DNA from: Planctomycetia bacterium
GTDB taxonomy: Bacteria > Planctomycetota > Planctomycetia > Gemmatales > HRBIN36
Assembly (NCBI GenBank): GCA_016795155.1
Contig: JAEUIE010000014.1
Location: forward strand, 32,876-96,875
Reading direction: 5' to 3'
DNA: 64,000 bases
Positions 35,320 through 44,118 of the stretch are shown piece after piece. Under the pieces are notes generated by a model that saw only the letters and a list, made by a program, of their open reading frames with translations, ran no database searches and had not been told where the DNA came from. The stretch's first letter is position 1. Each line of letters starts with the position of its first letter. The position numbers were made by a program, and so were the translations under genes.

Positions 35320-36339
35320 TTAAAACTGCTCCAGAAACGCCAGATCATTGCTCCAGAAATGGCGGATATCATTGATGCCGTGCAGCAGCATGGCAATGCG
35401 TTGTGGCCCCAGGCCGAAGGCGAAGCCGGTGAAGCGTTCGGGGTCGTATCCGCCGTTCTGCAACACAGTGGGGTGGATCATGCCTGCACCCATGATTTCG
35501 AGCCAGCCGGTGCCCTTGGTGAGCCGTTCGCTGGCTTCATCGACGACAGGCCAACTGACATCGACTTCGATGCTCGGCTCGGTGAACGGGAAGTAACTGG
35601 AACGAAACCGTATCTCCCGTTCCTGGCCGAAGAGTCTACGGACGAAGCTGAGAATGGTGCCTTTCAGATCAGCCATGGTGATGTGGGTGCCGATGGCAAG
35701 CCCTTCGACCTGTTGAAACTGAATCTCGCTGCGGGTGCTGATCTGTTCATAGCGATAGCACATGCCGGGGAGCACCACGCGAATGGGGTTCGGGCAGTAC
35801 TTCTTCATGGCATGAATCTGCCCGGGCGAAGTGTGCGTTCGCAGAATGACGCCGGGCGTTTTGGTAAAGAAGGTGTCCCACATGTCGCGGGCTGGGTGTT
35901 CCGCAGGCATGTTGAGCAGTTCGAAGTTGTTCTCGTCGGTTTCCACTTCGCGGCTCTGGAATACCTGGAAGCCCATATCAGCGAAGATGCTGAGGATGCG
36001 ACGCATGGTCTGGGTGGCAGGGTGCAAGCGGCCTTGCACAACAGGCCGGCCGGGCAGGGTGACATCAACGATGTCGGTTGCCAGACTCTTTTCGAGTGCA
36101 GCTTGAGCGAGTTCTTTTGCTTTGATTTCTTCAGCAGCGACCAAGGCTTGTTTGACCACATTGATAGCCTGGCCATAAGCCGGACGCTCTGCAGCGGGTA
36201 ATGCGCCGAGCTTTTTCATCGCTTCGGTGAGCAGGCCGGTTTTGCCCTGGTACTTGGACGACCATGCACGCAAGGCAGCCTCATCCGAGCAGGCAGCCAG
36301 TTCAGCGAGAGCGGTGTTTTGGAGTTCGGTGGGGGACAT
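35320..36339 (-). CDS. pheS: Phenylalanine-tRNA ligase alpha subunit
   Basis: Charges tRNA-Phe together with PheT. The 339-residue class II synthetase has an N-terminal coiled coil (1-90), motif 2 'FQSREVETDENNFE...HPARDMWDTF' (about 130-155), 'LRTHTSPGQIHAM', and motif 3 'GLGPQRIAMLLHGINDIR' near the end. The length is normal. In most bacteria pheT follows directly; here the next gene downstream is the convergent dockerin protein, so pheT is elsewhere. Upstream on the same strand is a toxin-antitoxin pair, then rplT. Confidence 0.95.
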   Translation of the reverse strand: MSPTELQNTALAELAACSDEAALRAWSSKYQGKTGLLTEAMKKLGALPAAERPAYGQAINVVKQALVAAEEIKAKELAQAALEKSLATDIVDVTLPGRPVVQGRLHPATQTMRRILSIFADMGFQVFQSREVETDENNFELLNMPAEHPARDMWDTFFTKTPGVILRTHTSPGQIHAMKKYCPNPIRVVLPGMCYRYEQISTRSEIQFQQVEGLAIGTHITMADLKGTILSFVRRLFGQEREIRFRSSYFPFTEPSIEVDVSWPVVDEASERLTKGTGWLEIMGAGMIHPTVLQNGGYDPERFTGFAFGLGPQRIAMLLHGINDIRHFWSNDLAFLEQF

Positions 36340-36360
36340 TTTACTTTGTACGCTCGAGAG

Positions 36361-36699
36361 TTATATGAATTCGATGTTGTTATGCATTTCGGCAGCATCC
36401 AGAACTTCCCATATCAAAGCTAAACCATGAATGATCTGGCCCACTGAACGGGATTGAAGTTCGCAGAATGCAACGCCTGCATGGTTTTCAGCACGGGACG
36501 CAAGTACCAGAATATCATCATCATGTGAAAAGATCACTCTGCCCGTTTCCTGTGCATAAGCGAATTGTGCTTCATCGGTTGCTGACAAAAGGTTGGCATC
36601 CATTACGGTATACACGTCTATACCACGTCGTCTCAGGCCTGCTACCGCAGGATATCGATGAACATTTTCATCCAGGTAGAACTTAACCGTTCGAGCCAC
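36361..36699 (-). CDS. DUF5615-like PIN-domain toxin
   Basis: 112 residues from a GTG at 36699. 'KFYLDENVHRYPAVAGLRRRG' and 'VIFSHDDDILVLA' give the acidic residues of the DUF5615 PIN-like fold (Asp and Glu of 'DEN', Asp of 'SHDDD'), which is predicted to cut RNA. It overlaps the 3' end of the DUF433 gene by 17 nt, the usual arrangement of this toxin-antitoxin type. The target RNA is unknown. Confidence 0.8.
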   Translation of the reverse strand: MARTVKFYLDENVHRYPAVAGLRRRGIDVYTVMDANLLSATDEAQFAYAQETGRVIFSHDDDILVLASRAENHAGVAFCELQSRSVGQIIHGLALIWEVLDAAEMHNNIEFI

Positions 36700-36994
36700 G
36701 ATGATTTGCCATTTTTCTCTGTAGAGCTGAAGAGCCTTGTGCCAGCTTCAGTTTTTCGACCAAGTCCTGTGTTGATTGCATATGCTGGTCGATTTCTTCT
36801 TTGTGATCCCAGTAGAAAGCCAACGCAGCATAGACTTTGGCAGGAGTAAGCTGAGGATAACCTTCTACGATTTCATCAACTCCCAACCCCTGAAGCTCAT
36901 GCAGGACAAAAATATCCTGCACCCGTATTCGAGTGCCTGCAATGCACGGTTTGCCACCACAGATGGCGGGATCAATCGAAATGTACTCGGTCAT
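36683..36994 (-). CDS. DUF433 antitoxin
   Basis: 103 residues from the ATG at 36994; the frame stays open upstream, but 'MTEYISIDPAICGGKPCIAG' is the canonical DUF433 start. The winged-helix-like domain 'GTRIRVQDIFVLHELQGLGVDEIVEGYP' binds DNA and neutralises the partner toxin. The C-terminal 35 residues (basic, helical) probably bind the toxin. It likely represses its own promoter. Confidence 0.85.
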   Translation of the reverse strand: MTEYISIDPAICGGKPCIAGTRIRVQDIFVLHELQGLGVDEIVEGYPQLTPAKVYAALAFYWDHKEEIDQHMQSTQDLVEKLKLAQGSSALQRKMANHRGSNG

Positions 36995-37025
36995 TAAGGA
37001 AGACACGTTCTCAACCCTTAAACAC

Positions 37026-37057
37026 AAAGAGTGCCGACCTGAAGGCCGACACTCTTT
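37026..37057 (-). terminator. Terminator-like hairpin after rplT
   Basis: AAAGAGTG (37026-37033) pairs with CACTCTTT (37050-37057), and the stem continues inward with G-U and G-C pairs to about 14 bp around a tetraloop. It lies between rplT and the toxin-antitoxin pair, so the pair and pheS may need their own promoter. Confidence 0.65.
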
Positions 37058-37084
37058 AAGATACACAAATTCGCGTGACGTTCA

Positions 37085-37462
37085 CTAGCCCGCTTTTTTC
37101 GCGGTGGCAGCAGGGGCAAACTGCTTGGCAAGCGTCACCAACTGATCAAAGCTGGCAGGATCGTGAATGGCGATCTCGCTGAGCATCTTGCGGTCGAGTT
37201 CCACGCCTGCACGCTGCAGCCCGGCAATGAACTGGCTATAGGCCATGCCCCGCATACGAGCAGCGGCATTGATACGCATGGTCCAGAGTTGGCGGAAGAG
37301 GCGTTTGCGCTGGCGACGATCACGGTAGGCAAAAGCACCGGCACGGGTTACGGTGGTGCGCATCTGCCGATACAGATTGCCTCGGCTTAAATAATACCCT
37401 TTGGCCAGCTTGCGGAGCCTGGCACGTCGGCGAAGGACAGTTTTGCCACTACGGGCACGCAT
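37085..37462 (-). CDS. rplT: 50S ribosomal protein L20
   Basis: Needed for early assembly of the large subunit; it binds 23S rRNA. 125 residues with the family core 'RARLRKLAKGYYLSRGNLYR' and 'RKRLFRQLWTMRINAAARM', very basic N-terminal half, and a normal length plus a short Ala/Lys-rich end. It follows rpmI, as in most bacteria. L20 often represses the operon by binding its leader; no leader mimic was identified. Confidence 0.97.
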   Translation of the reverse strand: MRARSGKTVLRRRARLRKLAKGYYLSRGNLYRQMRTTVTRAGAFAYRDRRQRKRLFRQLWTMRINAAARMRGMAYSQFIAGLQRAGVELDRKMLSEIAIHDPASFDQLVTLAKQFAPAATAKKAG

Positions 37463-37545
37463 GACATTATCTCCGGCTCGACGCTATATCCCGCGTCTGA
37501 TTTTATCGATAGCCTGCTATCAGCTTCTTGCTGCCAGCGAATTGC

Positions 37546-37749
37546 TTAATGATTTCCCTGGGTGATCGCCTTGACGATCTTCTTGGCTTCGGTGGTATTG
37601 AGCGTAACCGCCTTATCCAGTTTCTGCTTATGGCTGCCCGACATGTGGGCGTTGAGGTGACGACGGCCTTCCCGGCGGAATTTCAGTTTCCCGGTAGCAG
37701 TCACCTTGAAGCGGCGTTTGCTCGCTTTATGAGTCTTCATCTTCGGCAT
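37546..37749 (-). CDS. rpmI: 50S ribosomal protein L35
   Basis: 67 residues from the ATG at 37749 ('MPKMKTHKASKRRFKVT'); the open frame 46 codons upstream is not part of the protein. The pattern 'KTHKASKRRFKVTATGKLKFRR' and 'HMSGSHKQKLDKAV' is that of L35. It is first in the rpmI-rplT operon here. infC, which usually precedes it, is absent: the neighbour is a divergent YbjN gene. Confidence 0.96.
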   Translation of the reverse strand: MPKMKTHKASKRRFKVTATGKLKFRREGRRHLNAHMSGSHKQKLDKAVTLNTTEAKKIVKAITQGNH

Positions 37750-37960
37750 GGGTCGCCTGCAATGCAAGAAATACGCCTTATTCTCTAAATAAAGCGTGGT
37801 CTGTAACATTAGGGTTCGCAGCCCTGCCCGGCAAGTGTTTCGCCGGAATAATGTGTTTTCGGCTGTCAAGGCTGGAAAATGAGCCACTTTTCAGCCCGTC
37901 TTCCACTCCGACTCGCTCAGCGCGTACAATACTCCAGATTAACCTTTCGGGATGATTGAC

Positions 37961-38464
37961 ATGGGACAGATCTTCAATGCGGTGGTGGATTTCCTGACAG
38001 ATGACGGCTGGAAATACACCATTTTAGAAGAAGATCAGGACCTGCTGGCCCTCACCCTCTCTTTCAAGGGACGCAACGGCTCCTGGCAGTGCTTTGCGAT
38101 TGTGGATGAAGAAAAGCACTGGTTGCGTTTTTATTCGATTCTGCCTGTCCATGTTTCGGAAGACAAACGTCACGAGGCAGCCGAGTTCATCACCCGTGCG
38201 AACTATGGCCTGATGCTTGGCAACTACGAGATGGATTTTAACGATGGTGAAGTGCGGTTCAAAACCAGTGTGGATGCCGAGGGTGGCGAACTGACCAAGC
38301 CGATGATTGACAACCTGCTGCGATCCAATCTGATCAGTATGGATCGCTATTTTCCGGGAATGATGGCGGTGCTCTACAGCGACCGGACACCAGCTGACAT
38401 CTACGAAGATATTGCCAACAATGAAGTGGCTGACGACCGCAGCAGTCTGGAAGAAGATGGGTAG
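37961..38464 (+). CDS. YbjN-domain protein
   Basis: 167 residues from the ATG at 37961 with GGGATG 8 nt upstream; an ATG at 37952 is possible. The alternating beta pattern ('LLALTLSFKGRNGSWQCFAIVDEE', 'LRFYSILPVHV'), then helix 'RHEAAEFITRANYGLMLGNYEMD' and 'GEVRFKTSVDAEG' matches the YbjN/type III secretion chaperone-like fold. Its role in bacteria is not settled. The C-terminus is acidic ('DRSSLEEDG'). Confidence 0.75.
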   Translation: MGQIFNAVVDFLTDDGWKYTILEEDQDLLALTLSFKGRNGSWQCFAIVDEEKHWLRFYSILPVHVSEDKRHEAAEFITRANYGLMLGNYEMDFNDGEVRFKTSVDAEGGELTKPMIDNLLRSNLISMDRYFPGMMAVLYSDRTPADIYEDIANNEVADDRSSLEEDG

Positions 38465-38466
38465 TA

Positions 38467-39225
38467 TTATTGTTGTGGCATCAGGAACTGATGCCCGGCA
38501 TCGATCCAGTTCTTGATCATGTCGGCGGGGACCGATTCGACGTGACCATCAGCGTAGAAATAGTTGGATCGACCAGGCATGGCCTCCCCATAAAGAGGAA
38601 AACGATCGGGCTGGATGCCGAGCCTGCCGGTGGTTCGCTGCCAGGCAGTAGCCTTTGGAATCAGCCAACCTTGCGGGAAGATGTAGCCGGGGCCAGGCAC
38701 ACCCGCATGCGGACTGACCGGAAGAATGGCCAAGGCCCGTGACAGGCTGGTGCAATCGCTCAGGCGTTCACAGCTCAACTGCTTGCCGGTAACTGAATCG
38801 GTGATACTGGTGCTGAAATAGGGATTGAGTACATAACTGGAACAGAACCTGTTGGGATTAGCCGACAGGTATTTTCGTCGCTCCTCCTTTAATGGATCGG
38901 CTGGGCTGATCAGGGCATCATTAAGTTCCCCATAACTGCTGAGCTTGTGAATCCAGCGGTCAAAGGGATCGGACCCGCGATGGTTCACTGGCCTGCCCTG
39001 ATGCGCCTTGGCATAGGCCAGCCAGGCATGTCCCAGCACACGCAACTGATTTTTCTCTTCCTGATCATCCGCGAGCAGGCGCAGCTTCATGATGGCAGGC
39101 AGCAGGAGCGCCAGCAAAATGCCAATAATGGCAATAATCACCAGAAGTTCAACCAGCGTCAGAGCACGTCGATGCTGGCGGCAATAAATCATTTCTGCTC
39201 GCTGCACGAAAGAATCAAAAAACAT
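38467..39225 (-). CDS. Prepilin-like protein with type II pseudopilin leader (DUF1559-like)
   Basis: 252 residues. 'RALTLVELLVIIAIIGILLA' (20-39) is a prepilin peptidase leader, with Glu at position 5 after the processing site. The C-terminal 'YFYADGHVESVPADM' matches the H-x9-DG motif of the large planctomycete DUF1559/'prepilin-type N-terminal cleavage/methylation' family. The start could be Met12 (MIYCRQHRR). It converges on the YbjN gene with 2 nt between stops. Confidence 0.85.
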   Translation of the reverse strand: MFFDSFVQRAEMIYCRQHRRALTLVELLVIIAIIGILLALLLPAIMKLRLLADDQEEKNQLRVLGHAWLAYAKAHQGRPVNHRGSDPFDRWIHKLSSYGELNDALISPADPLKEERRKYLSANPNRFCSSYVLNPYFSTSITDSVTGKQLSCERLSDCTSLSRALAILPVSPHAGVPGPGYIFPQGWLIPKATAWQRTTGRLGIQPDRFPLYGEAMPGRSNYFYADGHVESVPADMIKNWIDAGHQFLMPQQ

Positions 39226-39294
39226 CCGTTATTGCAATAAACTCATTCCCTGAGCATATATTAGGGTATCTTGGTAAACCCTATCAGGTCAAGT

Positions 39295-39332
39295 AGCAAA
39301 ATAAAAGAGCCTGGCAAATTTGTGTGCCAGGC
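39295..39332 (-). terminator. Intrinsic terminator after the YHS-like gene
   Basis: GCCTGGCA (39309-39316) pairs with TGCCAGGC (39325-39332). On the minus strand it is followed by CTCTTTTATTTTGC, a T-rich tract, as expected after the gene ending at 39354. Confidence 0.8.
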
Positions 39333-39353
39333 ACTTGCCGCTTCATTTGTGCT

Positions 39354-40430
39354 TTATTTCGGCAACTCAAATTGTGCCTGACTTAGAGGCTGTAAAACAA
39401 CTTTATCCAAGTGTACCACCGGGCTGGTAATCTCCTTGCCGTTAAAGAATTGTGCTCTCTTAAATGGTACTACCAGGCCTTCCACATCCTTGAAATCACC
39501 GAATTTGACCAGGTTTATCCCATTGGTTCCTTTTCGAGCCAGGTAGGATAGCTGCAGGATGCGCCCCGAATCTGGATCAATAAACCAGGTGGTGGTGGCA
39601 CCCTGATAGGCAACATCAAGCTTTTCCAAAGGCTTGCCATCCACCTCGGTAACTCCATTAGCTACGGCAACAAATCCTTTAGCCTGACGATTACGCAGCA
39701 TGGCCAGTGGCTCACGCAGTGCCTGTCGCTGGGCCACTGCTGTCACCGGTGCATCCAGCTTCCATGCATCCTTGCCAGCAAACTGATAGCCTTTCGATCC
39801 ATTGAAACCCTGACCATAGGCTGTCGTAAACTTTTCTTCAAAACGGTACTTATCGGGAAAGCTCCATGCTGTGGTGTAGTGCCCGACAAGCTCTTTGCCA
39901 TTCTGTTTGTAGATATGCCTGCAATGGGTTTCGTAACCTTGGATTGCATCAACCTTGTTGGCACCGCCAAATCCTTCGAGCACTTTGCTCACTAAAACTT
40001 TCCCCTGTTCCAATTGCTCTGGTGTGCCTGTTGGAACCATATTGGGTTTCTCGATGTATTGCTCCGGGTCTTTCTTGAATGCATTGCGGCACATCTCCGA
40101 TGCAAAGACATAGATGCGTCCATCATGGACATAGAATCGGTCAGGGCTGCCCATACCGGTGAATGGCCCCATTTTCCCGCAGGCGCCACCAAACTGGATG
40201 CCTCGTTCCACTGGCTGTTTGTCAAAGGCAGCTTTATTTTCTTCCGAGGCAAAGCGATAACGGAACAAGCCATGCGTTGATTCGAGCCCTTCCTTGCCTT
40301 GCACTTCCTTTCCTGCTGCCAGTTCGATGGGATCGAGTCCTTTCAGTGCGAGTTTAGGCACGGGTGTTTCTGCTTGGATGCTGGCGAGGAACACCAGCGA
40401 GCAAGTTAGACTCAGAACGAAGTGACGCAT
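39354..40430 (-). CDS. Secreted protein with YHS-like Cys region and LolA-like C-terminal part
   Basis: 358 residues with a signal peptide ending 'ASIQA'. The N-terminal region resembles YHS domains, which bind metals: 'LKGLDPIELAAGKEVQGKEG...YRFASEENKAAFDKQP' then 'FGGACGKMG' and 'YVFASEMCRNAFKKDPEQYI'. From about 140 the sequence becomes a beta-rich domain of outer-membrane-lipoprotein-carrier style ('DAWKLDAPVTAV', 'WFIDPDSGRILQLSYL'). GGAG lies 7 nt before the ATG. It is 23 nt downstream of a TetR gene, so it is probably under that regulator. Confidence 0.7.
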   Translation of the reverse strand: MRHFVLSLTCSLVFLASIQAETPVPKLALKGLDPIELAAGKEVQGKEGLESTHGLFRYRFASEENKAAFDKQPVERGIQFGGACGKMGPFTGMGSPDRFYVHDGRIYVFASEMCRNAFKKDPEQYIEKPNMVPTGTPEQLEQGKVLVSKVLEGFGGANKVDAIQGYETHCRHIYKQNGKELVGHYTTAWSFPDKYRFEEKFTTAYGQGFNGSKGYQFAGKDAWKLDAPVTAVAQRQALREPLAMLRNRQAKGFVAVANGVTEVDGKPLEKLDVAYQGATTTWFIDPDSGRILQLSYLARKGTNGINLVKFGDFKDVEGLVVPFKRAQFFNGKEITSPVVHLDKVVLQPLSQAQFELPK

Positions 40431-40453
40431 GACAAACTCCAGATGGAAGAGGA

Positions 40454-41122
40454 TTATTTCTTGAGTGAGGACTGGTGCTTTTTGGAAGCGGGCTTACTGC
40501 CCCATTCGGTAGCTGCCGATTGGAGCCGATCAAAGTAGTCACGCAGCCTGTCGATTGCCTGGTCATAGCATTCGATCGTTCGATAAGTGCGGGCCAGCAT
40601 GACAGCGCCTTCCATCACGGTCAGCACAAAATGAGCCATGTCGCCGGGCTTTGATTCTTCAGGCAACTTGTGGCGGGCTTCTTCCAGGCAACCTTTGACT
40701 GCATTTTTCCAATTGTCGAAATTCTCCGCCAGAAGCTGGCGAACGCGGGGATGGCTTTTGGAAAGCTCGAGAGCCAGGTTGCCAATGGGACAACCCATTT
40801 GGAATTCACAGACCAGAAGCAGATTGCGGTAGCCATCAAGGATGCCGAACATGCGTTCGAGGGGATCATCGAGCCGATCAAAGACGGGCTGCACCACTTC
40901 AGGCCAGAACATCTTCTTGCGCCATTCAAGCGTTGCCAGCAGCAAATCTTCCTTAGTGGGGAAGTAATAGTACAAGCTGCCTCGCAGGATATCCGCAGCT
41001 TCGAGAATTTGGGCGATGCCGGTGGCACCATAGCCCTGCTTGAGGAACAGATCAGCAGCAACTTCGATGATGTGTTCACGCACATCGGGAGTGTTTTCAG
41101 ATGATGAAGTCTTCTCGGACAT
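40454..41122 (-). CDS. TetR/AcrR-family transcriptional repressor
   Basis: 222 residues from the ATG at 41122. The helix-turn-helix domain is 'VREHIIEVAADLFLKQGYGATGIAQILEAADILRGSLYYYFPTKEDLL' in position and spacing (about 14-62). The C-terminal domain has 'CEFQMGCPIGNLALELSKSHP', typical of the subgroup with TetR_C_11/16-like ends. A palindrome TTGACTGACCGGTCAA lies 15 nt upstream and is the likely operator. It is co-oriented with the YHS-like gene. Confidence 0.88.
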   Translation of the reverse strand: MSEKTSSSENTPDVREHIIEVAADLFLKQGYGATGIAQILEAADILRGSLYYYFPTKEDLLLATLEWRKKMFWPEVVQPVFDRLDDPLERMFGILDGYRNLLLVCEFQMGCPIGNLALELSKSHPRVRQLLAENFDNWKNAVKGCLEEARHKLPEESKPGDMAHFVLTVMEGAVMLARTYRTIECYDQAIDRLRDYFDRLQSAATEWGSKPASKKHQSSLKK

Positions 41123-41136
41123 GACAACCCAGCTTC

Positions 41137-41152
41137 TTGACTGACCGGTCAA
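41137..41152. promoter_or_regulatory. Probable TetR operator
   Basis: TTGACTGACCGGTCAA contains the perfect palindrome TGACCGGTCA, flanked so that TTGAC and GTCAA are inverted. Position (15 nt before the TetR start) and symmetry fit autoregulation. The site may also control the Nudix gene side, whose stop is about 50 nt away. Confidence 0.6.
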
Positions 41153-41201
41153 ATTATGGCATTGTCGTTTCTTATTGTCAACGATTTTCCCTGTTTTTTG
41201 A

Positions 41202-41756
41202 TTATTTTCCCAGCCAGCGGGCTACTTTCAGGATCAGGGCCATGCTCGGAGCATGGGTGATTACCCCCGCCATCACCTGTTCCACTACTTCCTCAAAAGG
41301 CAGCACGATGTGTTCAATTTGTTCGGTGCCTTCGGGAGCTATATCAAACTGTTTCAACTGACGCGCCAGATACAACTGTGTTGGCGACAGTATCGAAGCA
41401 GTAAACGGATCAAGGCGACCCAGATCAATCCATTCGCTGGCTTCCAGCCCAAGCTCTTCCCGCAATTCACGCTGTGCCGCCTGCAAAGCAGGCTCATCAT
41501 CATCCCTGCCGCCACTCACGCACTCCAGGGTTGTCTCGCCCACAGCATAGTGAAATTCCCGGGTCAGGTGGGCATCGTTATTCTCATCTATTGCCAGTAC
41601 ACAAACACCTGGCTTGATATGCACCACGGCATACGTTCCCGGCTGGCCATCAGGCCGGGTCACTTCATCCCGTTGAACTTTGACCCAGGGATCGCGGTAG
41701 ACCCAAGCCCTCGACTTGATGAACCATGGTCCATGTTGCTGATTGATTTTCTGCAT
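41202..41756 (-). CDS. Nudix hydrolase (ADP-sugar pyrophosphatase-like)
   Basis: 184 residues with a complete Nudix box, 'GGRDDDEPALQAAQRELREE' followed by LGL, matching Gx5Ex7REUxEExGU. The N-terminal swapped beta region ('YRDPWVKVQRDEVTRPDGQPG') is like ADP-ribose pyrophosphatases. GGAAGG lies upstream of the ATG. It starts 15 nt after the S9 peptidase stop, so the two are co-transcribed. Confidence 0.88.
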   Translation of the reverse strand: MQKINQQHGPWFIKSRAWVYRDPWVKVQRDEVTRPDGQPGTYAVVHIKPGVCVLAIDENNDAHLTREFHYAVGETTLECVSGGRDDDEPALQAAQRELREELGLEASEWIDLGRLDPFTASILSPTQLYLARQLKQFDIAPEGTEQIEHIVLPFEEVVEQVMAGVITHAPSMALILKVARWLGK

Positions 41757-41771
41757 AATACCTTCCCTGGT

Positions 41772-43991
41772 TTATTTGCTCCGTGGCTCAACTCCATGCA
41801 GATGCCTGACGAAAAAGTCAGCGCGTCGGCGCGACATGTAGGGTGATTCCGCAGCGCCGTGCGGCCCGCCAGGCACCACGACCAAATCGAAGTCCTTGTT
41901 CGCCTTGATCAAGGCATTGACCACCTGCATGGTCGAAGCGGGGTCAACATTGCGATCCATTTCACCCACGATCAACATTAACTTTCCCTGCAGGCGATGT
42001 GCCTGGGTGACATTCGACTGTTCTGCATAGTGTGCTCCGATCGGCCAGCTCATCCAGAGTTCGTTCCACCAGATTTTATCCATGCGGTTGTCGTGACAGC
42101 CACAGTCTGCCACGCCAACATGATAGAATTCGGGATGCATGAGCAGGCCACGCATGGCATTCTGCCCGCCTGCCGACCCGCCGTAAATCCCAACCCTGGT
42201 TAAATCCATGTAGGGATACTTCTCAGCAGCAGCTTTAATCCAGAGCATACGGTCCGGGAAGCCTGCATCGCCGAGGTTCTTCCAGCAGACATCGTGAAAA
42301 GCCTTGGAACGATTGGATGTGCCCATGCCATCGATCTGTACAACGATGAAACCCAGTTCAGCCATTGCCTGTACGCGATGAACGGTGCGGAAGTCTTTCG
42401 GCACAAACGAATCCTGTGGCCCAGCATAAATGTATTCGATGACTGGATACTTTTTCGTTGGCGAAAAGTTACTGGGCCGATGGATGACTCCATAAATATT
42501 CGTGATGCCATCACGCCCTTTTGCGACAAATCGCTCTGGTGGCCTCCAACCCTTGCTTTTCAACCTGGTAATGTCGCCTTCTTCCACAGGCAGGAGCAGT
42601 TTCCCATCTTGCGTTGATCGGATGACGGTCGCCGGTGCTTTGTCAACTCGCGACCAGGTATCGACGAAATACTCTCCTGTGGGAGAGAATTCGGTGGTAT
42701 GTGTACCATCGTCGGTTGTCAGAATTTTCAGATCGTTACCATCGTAATTGACTCTAGCTAGATGCAGGTAATAGGGATCCTGTTCAGCATACACGCCGCT
42801 GCAGGTAAACCAGATTTGTCGCTTGTCATCATCAACTTTGACCACGCGGCGGACGACCCAGTTGCCTCGAGTTATCTGGTTCTTTACTTCCCGCCGTTCC
42901 GTGTCGATGAGGTAAAGGTGGTTCCAGCCATCCCGTTCGGACATCCAGATGGCCTCACGCTTATCCTTCACGGGGTGCAGGAGAAATTTACCTGCATAGT
43001 CAACAAACGTTTTGCTCTGCTCATCAATGACGCATTGGGCGTAACCGGTGTCAGCATCGACCGCAAGCCATCGAAGTACCTGATGTCCGCGCTGGTTATA
43101 GAGGAAGGTAAACCGTGCGCTGTCCTTGCTCCATGCATACTGTGATAATGCATAAGGATTGGTGAACAGCTTATCACTCACCTTGATGAGATGCCTGGTG
43201 GGAATATCTGCCAGCACTAATGTGGTCTTTGCCAGTTCATCGCCCGGCTTCAGATAGTTCATCTCGTGCAACTTGGGTTGCAACTGATCGCGAGGTGATG
43301 ATTCAATCAGGTACACTTTGCGTTCCTGGGCTGGCTTCACTCTGAACAACATGACCTTGCGGCTGTGAGGCGCCCAATAGAAGCGTTCGACATAGGGTTC
43401 AGCAGCGGTGCCATCTTTCGTCAGTTGTTCTGTTTTGTCTGACTGCTGATGTGTCAGAAAAACATTGTTGTCTTTGACAAAGAGCCGCCACTGCCTGTCC
43501 GACGAGATGCGCTGAACGAATTCGCGTTGTCGCTGCAATGGCACACGGCCTGGCGTGCCAGTTCCCGGAGTGCGTGTCAGGGTGCTGTTCCAGCGATCGT
43601 ACTTCCAGCGTGTGCCATCGATGCGGAAAAAAAACTCGGCAGGGTTTTCACCCAGTTCCACTTCACTGAAAGGCAATTGATCTGGTTCAACCGGTTTCTT
43701 GAGCTGGATAGCCAGATCGGCCGCCAGGCGGACGTGATCGAACGCATCCACACGGGTTTTATTACGGACATCTACCCGCAAGAACCTCTGCTTGCCCGCA
43801 GGCAACTGTTGTCGATAAACAAACTGCTGACCATCGGTTTGCCAGACAATGCGAGGTCTGATGTTCAGAGCTTCGCCCTGATAGCGTTCATTGAGGGAAG
43901 TCGCTCGCTCGTAATCTGCCTTGGTGCCTTGACCCTGCACGCTCACAGCCAGCAAACACCACACACACCATGCCAGACAGCCGTGTTTCAT
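41772..43991 (-). CDS. S9-family serine peptidase (dipeptidyl peptidase IV-like), secreted
   Basis: 739 residues from the ATG at 43991, which opens a signal peptide ending near 'VSVQG'. An eight-blade-like propeller (about 40-480) contains 'SPRDQLQPK', 'WMSERDGWNHLYLID' and 'FSPTGEYFVDTWS', hallmarks of DPP4-like enzymes. The alpha/beta-hydrolase domain has the nucleophile in 'GIYGGSAGGQNAM', the acid in 'GEMDRNVDPAST' and His in 'VPGGPHGAAES'. It removes dipeptides or cleaves after proline in oligopeptides in the periplasm. Confidence 0.9.
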   Translation of the reverse strand: MKHGCLAWCVWCLLAVSVQGQGTKADYERATSLNERYQGEALNIRPRIVWQTDGQQFVYRQQLPAGKQRFLRVDVRNKTRVDAFDHVRLAADLAIQLKKPVEPDQLPFSEVELGENPAEFFFRIDGTRWKYDRWNSTLTRTPGTGTPGRVPLQRQREFVQRISSDRQWRLFVKDNNVFLTHQQSDKTEQLTKDGTAAEPYVERFYWAPHSRKVMLFRVKPAQERKVYLIESSPRDQLQPKLHEMNYLKPGDELAKTTLVLADIPTRHLIKVSDKLFTNPYALSQYAWSKDSARFTFLYNQRGHQVLRWLAVDADTGYAQCVIDEQSKTFVDYAGKFLLHPVKDKREAIWMSERDGWNHLYLIDTERREVKNQITRGNWVVRRVVKVDDDKRQIWFTCSGVYAEQDPYYLHLARVNYDGNDLKILTTDDGTHTTEFSPTGEYFVDTWSRVDKAPATVIRSTQDGKLLLPVEEGDITRLKSKGWRPPERFVAKGRDGITNIYGVIHRPSNFSPTKKYPVIEYIYAGPQDSFVPKDFRTVHRVQAMAELGFIVVQIDGMGTSNRSKAFHDVCWKNLGDAGFPDRMLWIKAAAEKYPYMDLTRVGIYGGSAGGQNAMRGLLMHPEFYHVGVADCGCHDNRMDKIWWNELWMSWPIGAHYAEQSNVTQAHRLQGKLMLIVGEMDRNVDPASTMQVVNALIKANKDFDLVVVPGGPHGAAESPYMSRRRADFFVRHLHGVEPRSK

Positions 43992-44118
43992 TGCTTTACT
44001 TCTCCCGGGCTTAGTTACTATGGTGTCAACCTCACCCACTCAGGGAAAGCAGAATCTGGCACAGGAGAGAATTCTCATGACAGAGGCAATCGGAATCTGA
44101 CGGCTGTATGGCTATAGA

